The notes beneath the pieces are model-generated. The model saw nothing but the letters and a program-made list of their open reading frames with translations. It ran no database searches and was not told the origin of the DNA. Position numbers and translations under genes: made by a program. This document shows positions 1-10,440 of a stretch of DNA of 64,000 nt, in pieces. The stretch's first letter is position 1, and each line of letters starts with the position of its first letter. The DNA is from Platycnemis pennipes (taxonomy: Eukaryota; Arthropoda; Insecta; Odonata; Platycnemididae): positions 102,771,027-102,835,026 of the forward strand of contig OW121856.1 of assembly GCA_933228895.1 (NCBI GenBank), in the 5' to 3' direction.

Positions 1-1276
1 ACAATTGCAGTTTTAAAAGTTTTGATGACAAACCTGCATGGTATTCTTGCGAAGAGGCTAAGAATTAAAATAAATGGATGAAAGTAGAAGCATAGTGAAA
101 CAGATGAGGGAGGATATGATAGAGGAAGGTGGAGGTTCTTTGCATGAAAAGAGAACGTCCATGATATTTGCTGCGCTGTGCGTTAATTTTTATCTTCACA
201 AAGCCGCTCCAAAGTAAGGCGCTCAAGGAATAATTGCAAGACTTGGCCTTGGACAAGAATTTCAGGGCTCATGTATTAAAGAGCAGCACTTGATGCGCCG
301 TGGTTTGAAGACGGGCTTATTCCGTACCGTAAACGTAATCTCCATAAACACATTCGGCGGGCACAACTTCCACATCCGAGGTGGGATTAAAACCTGAAAT
401 CCTTGCTAAGAGACTTACAAGTCTACTTTCGACCGGGCCATTCTTAGCTCTCTCGCTGATAAAAACTTTAAACCTAGCGTCACGCATTTCCTTTTTCTGT
501 TAACCGAGGAGAATCTAGTTCCGTACTAAGTTCAGACTCCGAGGGATAAAAACACCTAAACACATTAACTTTATCACCGCAACTCGTGCGCTATGACTAT
601 CTAAAGTACTCTAGAAGCGTTTCATAGATTGAGGGAGTTCCATTTGGAATGTACTTCTTTTTTACAGTTTTAATGTCCCGAAACCTTCCAACGTGTCGAG
701 TAGAACGTTTTTATTGCCGCTAAAAATTGGTCATGTTATGTACTATTATAGCCCGAATCATAAGTTCTTTAAGCATGGAGGGGTTTAACTGACATCTTGA
801 TCATACAAAAATTCCAGAGATATTCGTGGGGTTTGTTAGTTACATCGCCATTGTATTATTTAGTCATGAAAGGTGATGTGTGATTTTATTTTGAGTCGCT
901 CGTCGACATAGAAGAGAGAAAATATGCATAAAACTTATTTTCAAAAGCACGCGTTACGTTATTCCTTTTTCACGCCTTCATTGAGCGTCCCAAAAAATCA
1001 TCAAGCAATATGTTTTCGGCCCACATGAATTTTCATCCATGCATAACAGAAAAAACAGCTCTCGAAAAGGTATTCAAATAACTCTTGGTATATCGCATCA
1101 TGAATAAATTTCCCGCGAGCACTTGCATCACCTTGACTCCATGATAGTTGTTTGTTTGCTATAATTATATCAATATAGCAATCCTTCCCTTTTGGGATGG
1201 TGGGGTTATCTTGTGAAAAAGGGATTGTTGCTTGAGTCAGAGTGCTGAGAGTGATGGTGATGGCAGCGTCACTGTC
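1..1276. other. No gene seen
   Basis: AT-rich DNA with only short ORFs that lack a start context, codon bias or family resemblance. No repeat shared with the rest of the window was noticed here. Confidence 0.6.
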
Positions 1277-1950
1277 TATTTATATTAATTTTGTAGCGTG
1301 TCAGTCAGTCCATCATTCTGTATCCGTTTTGTTTCGTTCTCTCTTAATTTTTGAGCTAAAAGAGTGAGATTTGGTGCGTTGAGTGTGGATTCTCGGTCTG
1401 CATGATTTGGTAGTAGTTTTGGATTTTTAGCAGTTTGTGGTGTAGAGAAAAATACAAAAAACGGTTTTTTCCCTATCTTTTAACATGGGAAATCAGTTGC
1501 TAGGCAAATTTGTTCTCGTTGCTAAGTAAATTTGTTTACGTTTTTGGTAAAGGGACAAAATTTGGATTGAAGAATTTGAAGAAAGTGGAATTAGTTTCAT
1601 CAATCAATTTTGTAAGAATGAAAATATTAATTGACGTTTTCGAATGTGAATATCAAAGCTAGGCGTTTCGAAGTACTTTTCAAATAGTTGCAAGAAGGTT
1701 ATAATACGTTTATTATGCATTAATGTTTGTTGCTAAATCAGCAGGTTAATTCGAATATATATTAATTTTGTGGCGTGTCAATCAGTCAGTCATTCTGTAT
1801 CCATTTTGTTTTGTTCTCTCCCAAGTTTTGAGCTAAAAGAGTGAGGTTTGGTGCGTTGAGTGTGGATTCTCTGTCTGCATGATTTGGTAGTATTTTGGAT
1901 TTTTAGCAGTTTGTGGCGCAGAGAAAAATGCAAAAGACGTGGTTTTTGAG
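1277..1950 (+). repeat. Pair of ~195-bp direct repeats, 480 bp apart
   Basis: Positions about 1277-1472 and 1757-1950 are the same sequence with scattered substitutions. Both run from TATATTAATTTTG through TTGAGTGTGGATTCTC and TGCATGATTTGGTAGTA to a GAGAAAAA end. The roughly 285 bp between them is not repeated. A short echo of the last part (CAGAGAAAAGTACAAAAAC) follows near 1983. The layout would suit a segmental duplication or two fragments of one repeat. No TG...CA ends or primer-binding site were seen, so an LTR pair is not supported. Confidence 0.75.
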
Positions 1951-2840
1951 AGTGAGAGACAACATATAATAAAAATATTGTGCAGAGAAAAGTACAAAAA
2001 CATACAGGGTAATTAGAGTGGGACATATTTCGTAATTTATAAAATAGACATTTCCTTCTCTCTGCATACGAAATGCTTATGAAAAGTGCTTGCAAAGCAG
2101 GCAGCAGGCCTGTTAGTCAAGGAATGAATAGTCATGTAGTCGTGACAATGGACTGACAGATGAGATCATTTACGAGTAGCTAAGTGGTAGAGTGTGATCT
2201 GGATTCATCGCGTGAGGAAGAAGCGGGCAGAAAACCCGGCATCTAAGTTAGCTTTCATAAAACGGAAGCCAAAGGCGCCTAGAAGCTTAGCTCTCCATAT
2301 GCCTTTAAAAAGATTGTAAAGAAATTTGTCATTTTCGAAGAAGGGTTCCATGATAATGATGTTGAATGATCACCATCTGTGTGTTTTAGTCGGTTTCCGC
2401 ACTAATAGACGCCTCAGACCGGGAGGAATGGTACAAGGATGGGAACGGAAGGATACATGAAATGAAATTTATAATTCCGGCACAAGGTGTCGCTTAGGAA
2501 CATAATTGGTGTGCACAATTTATTGTCTATCAGACATTCTGTCTACATCGAGATTACAAGATATATATCATATCAATGAAAACAAAGGCGATACAAAAAT
2601 ATTAATGAACTTTTTTTATAACTTCAAATAAAAAAGCAATGAAAATGCACCTCGTAGGTGTTGCAGAAAATAATACAATATTCAATTAATTTTATACAGT
2701 ATTTTATGGTATTTCAATTTAAATGCCGTTACCTTTTAAGATTACGTAATATCCTATGGTATATACAGTTCCATATCTCACAACAGGTAACATGAAAATA
2801 AAAGGCTTTAAAAGATTAAAAAGACATGAAAGTAAAGGGA
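1951..2840. other. No gene seen
   Basis: Non-repetitive AT-rich DNA. A tRNA A-box-like string (TAGCTAAGTGG) lies near 2176, but no matching B box follows, so no RNA gene is called. Confidence 0.5.
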
Positions 2841-3080
2841 GAAAGGGTGGAGACAATTACCATGCGACGGTATTAGCCTGCTCATAACGAAAAGACATCA
2901 AGGGGACCACGGCTTTACGCCCCATCCGACGGACGGAGTACTGAACTCGAATTTCCTCCACAAAACACTCAGGTACGGGCCAGTTTACCAATGAAAAATA
3001 TATCTTCAACAGCCGGGATTCGAACAAAGGCCCTCCAGGTGAGAGGCCAGTACTATGACCACTACACTATCTCGACCCCA
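2841..3080 (-). mobile_element. tRNA-derived SINE, copy 1
   Basis: On the minus strand 3080-3012 reads as a degenerate tRNA, most like tRNA-Glu(CTC). It has an A box (TAGTGTAGTGG), an anticodon arm with CTC and a B box (GTTCGAATCCC). The T stem does not pair properly, so this is not a working tRNA. A tRNA-unrelated body follows down to about 2841, containing CCGTCCGTCGGAT and GGTCCCCTTGATG. The same body occurs at 62200-62410, which identifies it as a dispersed SINE. SINEs of this type are transcribed by RNA polymerase III from the internal A and B boxes and moved by a LINE machinery. Confidence 0.7.
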
Positions 3081-3465
3081 ATGATGAATTATAAAAACCT
3101 TCAGGGAATAATAAACATTTGTGTTGAAAAACACTTTGTGATTTATTACATCTGTCACTCTTTCACACATTATAGGCGAAATATGTGAATGTTACGCATT
3201 CAGAGTGCTCAAAAAGGGTGAATTAATGGGGTTAGATGATCAAGTTGTCTTGCGGCATGTTGAGAACTTGGTTCTCCGTGAATGAAGTTGGTGAGTAGAG
3301 GAAGGAATGATATTACTGGCCCTTTGATTCGGTTCTGTAAAAAAAGAAGAATAAAAAATCAAAAAGGAATTGTGTTTTTACCTTGTTTCCCTTCATTTTG
3401 AGTGTCAAGATTATTTGTACCAATATGAGTGGGTGTGCTAGTGTGTCATTTACTTCCATTTGAGA
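3081..3465. other. No gene seen
   Basis: AT-rich sequence. A 65-codon ORF that enters this stretch from the left is translation of the SINE's antisense strand. Confidence 0.55.
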
Positions 3466-4076
3466 AGGCTCCACCGAATTATGAAGTAGATGTCATTTTT
3501 GTGGAAATTTCAGCACACATAATTTTTTGGCCCTTCTAACGATTCGCAATAAAATAATGAGGCCCTTCCATCATATATTTGAAGAAAAAAGACGTTGAAA
3601 ACCAGCTATTTTATGCGTGGTTATATGGCAAAGCATGGCTCCTGCAGTAAAATTTGCAGATTAATAATGTAAAGAGAAATGTCGTTTTGACGAAAAACTA
3701 TTATAAGATGCGCAATTTTATGTAGAATTTAACATTGTAAAAAATTGCCTGCCCTCCCTACCACACTTGTTTAATTTACATTAGTAAATGTTTGCTCGAA
3801 AAAAAGCAGAAAAACCTTAGTTGCATGGAAGTGCCACTACAGTATGTTTTTGTCACTGGCAACGGTATTTGTGACGGAACTTGCTTACAAGCCTAATTAT
3901 TAACTTAATTTAGAAATATAACTTACCAAGGTCCTACTTATATCTTTAATGTTATTTATATATTTCATTAGTTATTGACATGGTGTAATTAATACCAATG
4001 CTCACAAATGGTAGCAGCGTCATTGTTGCCAAAGAGTAGTCAAAAATACGAATATTAATAAAATTCAAAACAAAGA
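3466..4076 (+). repeat. Dispersed repeat family E, copy 1, left part
   Basis: Begins GGCTCCACCGAATTATG and matches 10006-10440 closely, with TGCGCAATTTTATG, TTTGCTCGAAAAAAAGCAG and GGCAACGGTA shared in order. From about 3905 it continues into sequence shared with 23712-24133. It is interrupted at 4076 by a Penelope-like fragment and resumes at about 4807. Together the copies define a repeat of roughly 900 bp. No coding capacity was found. Confidence 0.75.
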
Positions 4077-4760
4077 TGCATAATGAAACTCAATGGTAAT
4101 ACTTCACACTAATTTAATGATGGTCGATCCGGGTTTCGGCAACTCAGTGCCATTTTCAAGGTACATGTTCATGTGGCGGTTAGGTATATATAGGTTCAAG
4201 ATGGAAAGGGGGAGGAGGTGAAAGTGAAAGAAAGGTGGGGGGTGGTTTAGTGGTTGGGGTGAAACGGGAATGGAAGGTGATTCATTGCAAGGTTGTTGGC
4301 TGTGGAGGAATATTCGCAACTAAAGGAAGGAAATTAGCTGGAGGGTCGAAGGTTGAGGGGAGGGGGGGGGGGGGGGGGGGGGGGGCGAGTGATTTTTATG
4401 AGGGGTGAATGGGTGAAGGTTGCATGGTCATTACATAAAACATTTTCACAGTTAGCAATCTCAAATTGTTCTAAAAAATCCAGCTTATAGCTTTGTCAAT
4501 ACCACTGTGTAAAACTTCATATTTAAAATTACTTACTAAAATTACCGTTACAACACAAATGTTCTGAAAATTTTGAGTTATTATTGCCACTTACATAGGA
4601 GCTCCTATGTTCCCTCACTCTGTCTCTGAACTTCCGACCAGTTGTGCCAATATAACAAATGCCGCAGTCCTCCTGAAAATGGCACTGAGTTGCCGAAACC
4701 GGGGTCGACCATCATTAAATTACTGTGGAGTATTATTACCATTGAGTTTTATTATGCATA
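4077..4760 (-). mobile_element. Penelope-like element fragment with inverted terminal arms
   Basis: The fragment interrupts repeat family E: the uninterrupted counterpart at about 23868-23880 reads straight through. Its two ends are inverted copies of about 85 bp (4077-4160 against about 4675-4760). Each arm carries a stem-loop followed by GAAAC, the arrangement of hammerhead ribozyme cores in the pseudo-LTRs of Penelope-like elements. Between the arms the minus strand encodes a GIY-YIG segment. A run of about 23 G lies near 4364-4386. The element is a short, dead remnant with no reverse transcriptase domain left. Confidence 0.65.
4545..4678 (-). pseudogene. GIY-YIG endonuclease segment of a Penelope-like element
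   Basis: Minus-strand translation starting near 4675 contains CGICYIGTTGRKFRDRVREH followed by an S/N-rich stretch with H and C residues. CGICYIG is the GIY-YIG signature, and the downstream R-x3-R-x2-EH pattern is usual for the C-terminal endonuclease of Penelope-like retroelements, which nicks target DNA for primed reverse transcription. The segment covers only about 45 codons and has no start codon. It opens directly out of the inverted arm and runs out of frame downstream, so it is non-functional. The identification rests on the motif and on the adjoining pseudo-LTR-like arms. A stand-alone GIY-YIG gene is unlikely in this setting. Confidence 0.7.
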
Positions 4761-4806
4761 TTAAAAACTTCCACAAAGTTACGCCTGAAACGACTTCTTA
4801 TATTCA

Positions 4807-5090
4807 AAGCAAAGAGTTGTATTTGCAAGGGAATAGTTTAAAACTAAGTAAGAAAATATTTAACCTATTTTAGAATACGTATTAGCGGGATTGAGCATGC
4901 ATTCTCACTTTATAAATTAAACGTGGCAACAACACCTCAGCCATGTTCCGATGTCAAAATTAGTTAAAAGAGCTCGTAAAAAATAGAATGCAACTACAAC
5001 GCGCTTTATAATAGCATACTCATACAATTATTGTGCATGCGTTTTCACCCTATAGATGATTTTCCATATAGATATTTTTCTGGTTCAGTA
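4807..5090 (+). repeat. Dispersed repeat family E, copy 1, right part
   Basis: Continues the family E repeat after the Penelope-like insertion. CAAGGGAATAGTTTAAAACT, TTAGCGGGATTGAGCATG and AATTATTGTGCATGCG are shared in the same order with 23880-24105. Confidence 0.75.
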
Positions 5091-6040
5091 TTTATTCATT
5101 AAATAAAATTGCTCTTTTACGGGGTTTCTAATCTCGGAGTCGCGGTGGAACCTCCATAAATTTCTTTGTATGCTTGATTTTGCACGAGTGATTGAGAGCT
5201 CCCTTACTTTGTATGTACACCTTACTTTCCCCTCTCCCCCCTTTTTTATTCCTTTGCCCCCTTAAGATTACGATTAAAGGGGATATTTTTTATCCTTCAT
5301 TTTTTATTGCATGAAGCCGTAGAGACGTTCTCATCATTGTTTTCTGGCTGTATTTTCATCACATTGATCTGAAGCCCTTACTTCGTTACTATAGTGCAAT
5401 TTTGAAGGGAGTAAAAAAAGATTTTTTTATATTTCCAGGCCTAAAAAAATGATAGCGCATCGGGTGATCGATTGGCAAAGCTATGCCTTGCGGAATTCCT
5501 CCCAAATCGCATCCTGAGAACGATTCGCAAAGCGAGATTGTATTAGCAATCGAGTGAACATCGATCAAATAACATGAGTCATTCTATTTGTCCGAATCGA
5601 ACCGCAGAGAATATGAAATTACATTTTTTCTGGGAAGTACTGAGAAGGAAACAAGACGGGGAAAACGTCAATAGAAAGGTGATATTGTGTCCGAAAATCG
5701 AGTCATCCCCCGCTTATTTTTCGATCTTTTCCGATTGACTATTTGGGGGGCTAGGGCGAAGATCAGTTTGTGTACCTTCGGGGGGGGGATGAACTCCCTG
5801 ACGTAGGATCACCGCCCGGTGGTGGATGGGGAAGATGAGGGAGACACTAAAGTTTCGCCAGTGGAGAGCGAAGGACAGAGATAAAAGATGTAAGTTGGGG
5901 GGTCGCAGACCCTGAACGTGTATGAGTGTTAGTTTTTGAAGTGCTCGCGAGGGGGAGATTCCTCTGCCGAAAGAATGATGGGATAGGAATGCCTTTCGGT
6001 ACTTTTGGGGGTCGTGGTGACCTATGGGGTAGAGAGCTGA
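5091..6040. other. No gene seen
   Basis: AT-rich sequence followed by G-rich DNA from 5750. A 166-codon minus-strand ORF (5714-6214) runs across the boundary of the TIR element that starts at 6041. It has no recognisable domain and is judged spurious. Confidence 0.55.
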
Positions 6041-6785
6041 GGGGTTATTTTGTAATCTCACCTTTTTAATGACTCTATGCGGGAAGGCGGGAGTACCGTT
6101 TCGCTCTCTTAATGATCGGCTCACGAACGGTTCGTGAATTGTCGAAGCTTCTGTCGGTAGCGCTATCTGTTGCCGATCTCGTCTACTTTGAATAAACAAA
6201 CGAGTGCCTGGCAACGGCGACCGCTTTCTTCAAAAATGAAGGAATACGGTGAAGGTGAGTGAAAAATTGTTTGTCCCTATCATTTTAATTATTCGGATGA
6301 CCTGTCAAGATAATTCATGTCCGATAATTTCCTTTTACCAATATTGGAATTTGCATTTGTTTCTCGCTACATTTTACGTTAATAGTGTTTTTGGAAATCA
6401 TCTGTTGATAATCTACAATTCGTGATTTAAGAACGTTTAAGTTCTTCCTGTTGTGCAAAGTCCAAAAATACAATTTAAAAATCGTTTGTGTCTTTCTGGC
6501 TCTTGCTGTTTTTCCAACTCAAGCTTCAAGTGGAAACGATGGTGGCTCCATTTCACGTTCTTTATGAAGATGAGATGGGAACTAATGGCAGGCGGAGATA
6601 ATGAAACGGATCAAGAGTCGAAAGATACGGATCAGAGCGGATGAATCGTCTAAAAGACCAGCGCATGACCGGCAGTTCACCGCTTGAGATCCGAAGATGG
6701 TCACGCCGCCTGGGTGGCGGAGTTTAACTACGAAAAAGTGACATTTTATGACGTATTCTCACTAAAGTGAGATTACAAAATAACC
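6041..6785. mobile_element. TIR element GGGGTTATTTTG, copy 1 (745 bp)
   Basis: The ends are inverted repeats: left GGGGTTATTTTGTAATCTCA, right its complement ending at 6785. The same element in the opposite orientation lies at 59654-60472, with matching internal blocks (for example TTCGTGAATTGTCGAAGCTT and AACTCAAGCTTCAAGTGGAA). It has no transposase and is therefore a non-autonomous DNA transposon. No clear target-site duplication was found, so the superfamily is left open. Confidence 0.75.
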
Positions 6786-7338
6786 ACCCTGAGCTGCTGA
6801 CTGGAGGGTCCCGGGTTCCAATCCAGGGCAAGAGCATTTCTGGACACTCCCATCTTCGCGATTCCATTTTCTGCGTGCCAGAACTTTGTAGGAAATCCCA
6901 GGTGACCCAAGGAAAGGAACTGGCCCCCCTACTCTGAATGTTTGAACTCCACACCCCGATAGCTTAGTACGGCGGGTACGGGGTGAGCTCTACCCTCACC
7001 TATCAAAAACCAACTTTCTGGATGAATTCTGAGCATGTTAACTGTGATATACTACTGAGCTAGTTACCTATTTGATGAAAAATACAGAAAATTCAAACAT
7101 GAATGATATAGATGTTTCTGGATACTAGTTGATTGATCAATTTAAGGCAGTGATTACCTTAATGAGGTGAAAACCAGGCAAGTGCATCTCAGTGAGATGA
7201 TTGTCTTGAGTTTAATTTCGATAGGGAAATATTTCTGAAATGGTCTCCTCTGTTCTCTGATCAAAAAACAAACCTTCGGGTTGAAAACAACTATTACTCG
7301 GCTATTTGACGGTTGGCTACACTGGCGGCAGTCCGTTA
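6786..7338. other. Possible tRNA-derived SINE fragment, otherwise nothing
   Basis: Around 6795-6830 the plus strand has GGTCCCGGGTTCCAATCCAG, which fits a tRNA T arm/B box, but no convincing A box precedes it. The rest of the stretch has no gene or shared repeat. Confidence 0.3.
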
Positions 7339-8583
7339 GGCCGTATCACACTAGCGGTTGCTGGTTACGGTTGCTGTAAACAGTTCCTCCATTCACACTG
7401 ACCGCTTATATAACCGGCCGGTTATGCAATCGCAGCCAATAGGATCTCGCCTCACGGTCACGTGCTTTTTCCGTCTACATTTTGTTCCTATGCTGCCTCA
7501 AAACCATGGTTTATGCCTCAAACTCAAGATACAAATGAATTAAGTACATCTAATCTTACCTCGATAAATGCATGATATTATAATATATCCTTCACAAAAA
7601 ATAGATGACGCAAGAAAGTTAAAAAGGTGAAGTTTATTAGCTAAAATGTGCTTGGCGAAAATTTTGCTGAAGAATTTAGTTGCGTTACAAAGATAAAATT
7701 TGAAAATTGTACCTTTTCGGCAGCTCAAAAACACGACATCGCTAGACGTCACGGCACGGTGTCGCTAAGGGCGTTGTTTATCTGTTTATGCATGGAGGTA
7801 AGTTGTTAAATAAATACTTGGCGATAACTTATGTATTTATCTCATTTGTTTAATGCAATAGACGATGGTATTTCGATTTTTTATTTACGTTGTATGGATT
7901 GTAACGAGCAAATCGTCCATTAATTATATAAGGCCTGTTTAGTGCCCAAGAATTTCTACTACGTCTATGCAATTGCTAGGTTTTTTTAAAAGAACGTCGC
8001 CATAAGGGAGTCAACCAAAGGATATTGTCGATATGTGCTTTTTAAAGTATTTTTTCAGTCGTCGTTTCTTTCGAGAAATGGCTAAAAACCTCAACACAAT
8101 ATATTCACTTCGTTTTCTTTTAAAAATAAATGTCTATCTCCGTAGCAAAATGGAATCCATACCGTGCAGTGACGTAAGAAGGCGTTTCAGGTCATGCGAC
8201 TTTCGTCAATTTCCGGGAACATTTTAAATTCATTTAATAATCTTTGTGGTGGGTGGAGAAAAATTTGGCTTATATATTTAAATTGGTGAGAAAATTTCGC
8301 ATCAAATGCATCATTAATCTTCGAGAAACAAATTTCTTGCATATTCCTCATTGTGTTCTGAATATTTTTAACGTTTAGGACGTAGTTGAATGGTAACAAT
8401 GAAATTATCGCCGTATGTAAACACAAACAGCACGTGATCGCGAGACGAGCTCCTATTGGACACGGTTGCGCAACTGGCCGGTAGGAAATAGACGCGCTCC
8501 CATAATCCAATCGTTGAGACCCGGTTGGCACACTATTGGTTGACTGTGCAACCGCAACCGGCAACCGCTAGTGTGATACGACC
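7339..8583. mobile_element. Long-TIR non-autonomous element (1.25 kb)
   Basis: Left end GGCCGTATCACACTAGCGGT and the complement of the right end GGTCGTATCACACTAGCGGT are nearly identical. Weaker inverted similarity continues for about 170 bp, with GGCCGGTTATGCAA and CCAATAGGA opposite TCCTATTGG and GGCCGGT. The flanks are TTA before and TTT after, close to the 3-bp duplication of Harbinger-type elements, but this is not decisive. The interior is AT-rich without a transposase. Confidence 0.7.
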
Positions 8584-8587
8584 TTTA

Positions 8588-9155
8588 TGAAGGTACATCT
8601 ACATCTACACGATACCATACAAGCCACCGCGAGGGTGTGTGGCAGGGGGTGAAGATCACCAAGCATGCACTACTAACATGCAAACAAGCAACTATATTGT
8701 CTCATGCAACTTGATTGTTAGTATCTAAAGTATTTAAGGGGTTAATGCATGCATCATGCACTACAGAATACTCTAAAATATTTCCCATACCTATCCCTTT
8801 GCTATTCTGCCTATTCTGTTCTCTTATAGTACGGGGGAAAAATGCCTTTTTGAATCTATCGGTACGACAATCTATCTCTCTAATCTTATTTATCTGGTCT
8901 AATCTAGCATAATACGCTGGTTTTTTTAATATGTGCCTAACATCTTCAGTAAAGCTATCCGATTGAAATTTCTCTAATACTTTACTCTTTCTAGTACTTT
9001 AACCTACACTCTGATGATGATTCCCACCCTAATTCTTTTATTAATTCTGAAACGGTACTCAACCTATCGTAACACCTTTTAACGAACCTAGCTGCTCTAC
9101 GCTGCACACTGTCTAGTTCTCTGATCAACCCTAATTCATTAGGATCCCATAGACT
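8588..9155 (-). mobile_element. CR1/L2-like LINE, subfamily A, 3' fragment
   Basis: The minus strand ends in the (GATGTA)n tail at 8588-8605, preceded by the hallmark TGCCACACACCCTCGCGGTGG and GCTTGCA motifs. Upstream it encodes the C-terminal reverse-transcriptase tail, including ELDSVQRRAARFVKRCYDR and SELIKELGWES. This is the 'VQRRA' region that follows the RT domain in CR1/L2/Jockey-type LINEs. The copy is 5'-truncated near 9155 (in the SLWDPNELGLIREL segment) and frameshifted. Confidence 0.8.
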
Positions 9156-9724
9156 CCTATCCCGTACGCGTTGGTCTCGAGCCTCCCCCGTCTCCGATTG
9201 ATCTGGGAGGGTGGTAGGCCACGCGGTGCGAGGCTGGTTATATCTGGTAGTGGAAGCGGTAGGGTATAGATGGTATAGCTTGGGATGGGAGGGAGGGAAA
9301 AGGGGGATGGCAGGGTGGAGAGAGGCAAGTGTGCGAGGCTCTAACTTGAAATGACGTTTGCGGGGGTTATTTGAAGTGTAGCAGGAAATAGTTTGCCAAG
9401 TTACGAGGGCCCCTGGGAAGGATTGGGACAACCTCTTGCCATAATTAGCCGACTTTTGCCGCAATTCACTCGCCACAAAGGCGATTCCAATTCGTTCCAC
9501 CAACTACTATCGAAGTTTGGCGTGAATTTTCTCCACTTTCCCGGTCCGGTCTTTCCGGTGCTGTTATCTTTTGAGTGGTCCTCGTACGTAAGCCGAAGTA
9601 TTTGGAATGTAGCAGTTACAAGGATCTCGAAGGTGGGATGCTTTGCTTCCGAGCTGGTTGATCGATTTATCAATAGGTTTCCTGCCAAATCGAAGCGATT
9701 CATGCCATACTGTGTTAAGAAGTG
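9156..9724. other. Unrecognised stretch with overlapping ORFs
   Basis: Two overlapping ORFs of about 110 codons (plus 9393-9725, minus 9401-9730) cover the same DNA. The stretch is more GC-rich than its surroundings. Neither translation resembles a family I recognise. Two long ORFs in antisense usually reflect base composition, so no gene is called. Confidence 0.35.
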
Positions 9725-9862
9725 ACACACTGAAAGAAAAAGTTAAACGATGTATGTTTTACACACTTTATTGAATTAATAAGCCCTACCGGTTTTTGAC
9801 TCAATATTGGGGCAAGAGAACATTTTAATTCCTTTTTTGATGATGACAAGTCAGTATTTGCA
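9725..9862 (-). mobile_element. Penelope-like terminal fragment
   Basis: Minus-strand sequence contains ACCGGTAGGGCTTATTAATT, CAATAAAGTGTGTAAAA and TTTTTCTTTCAGTGTG in order. The same ordered blocks occur on the plus strand at 24360-24440, where a hammerhead-like core precedes them. Here that core is degraded (GAGTCAAAAACC instead of TGTCGAAACC). Confidence 0.5.
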
Positions 9863-10002
9863 TATCATTTATCTTGTTTTAATATCACATGTCTGCTTTT
9901 AGAGTAGAGATTTTAAATATTCATGACAGTGGTGCAAAGCTTGATTTTTAAGAAAACTTCGAGATTATATCAGCATCTAAGCCTTCGGGACCGAAATTGT
10001 TA

Positions 10003-10440
10003 AGGTGGCTCCACCGAATTATGAAGTAGATGTAATTTTTGTGAAAATTTCAGGAAACATCATTTTTTGGCCCTTCTATCGATTGGCAATGAAATAATTT
10101 GGCCTTTCATTCATATATATTTGAAGAAAAAGACATTGAAAATTAGCTATTTTATACGTGGCTATACGGCAGAGTATGGCTCTTGCAGTAAACTTTGCGG
10201 ATTAATAATGTAAAGAGAAATGTCGTTTTGAAGAAAAACTAATATAAGATGCGCAATTTTATGTAGAATTTAGCATTGTAAAAAAGTGCTCGCCTTACCA
10301 CACTTGTTTAATTGATATTAATAAATGTTTGCTCGAAAAAAAGCAGAAAAGCCTTAGTTACGTGAAAGTGGGGCTGCAGTATGTTGTTATCATTGGCAAC
10401 GGTACTTGTGACGGAACGTGCTTAAAAGCTTATTTACCGC
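10003..10440 (+). repeat. Dispersed repeat family E, copy 2
   Basis: Matches copy 1 from GGCTCCACCGAATTATG through GGCAACGGTACTTGTGACGG to about 10420. It starts with TTAAGGTGG and ends ACCGCCTTAATT, a possible short inverted terminus. It preserves the unoccupied site (TTGTGACGGAA) of the MITE at 60896. Confidence 0.75.

Noticed and set aside
1277..1950. LTR pair of a small retroelement
   Set aside because: Only about 285 bp lies between the repeats, and no TG...CA ends, primer-binding site or polypurine tract was seen.
3012..3080. Functional tRNA-Glu gene
   Set aside because: The T stem and acceptor stem do not pair, and the sequence continues into a SINE body found elsewhere.
4364..4386. 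Poly-G run as a functional G-quadruplex
   Set aside because: A pure homopolymer of this length inside a dead element may be a slippage or assembly artefact; no supporting structure was seen.
5714..6214. 166-codon minus-strand ORF as a gene
   Set aside because: It crosses the boundary of a TIR element repeated at 59654-60472 and shows no domain.
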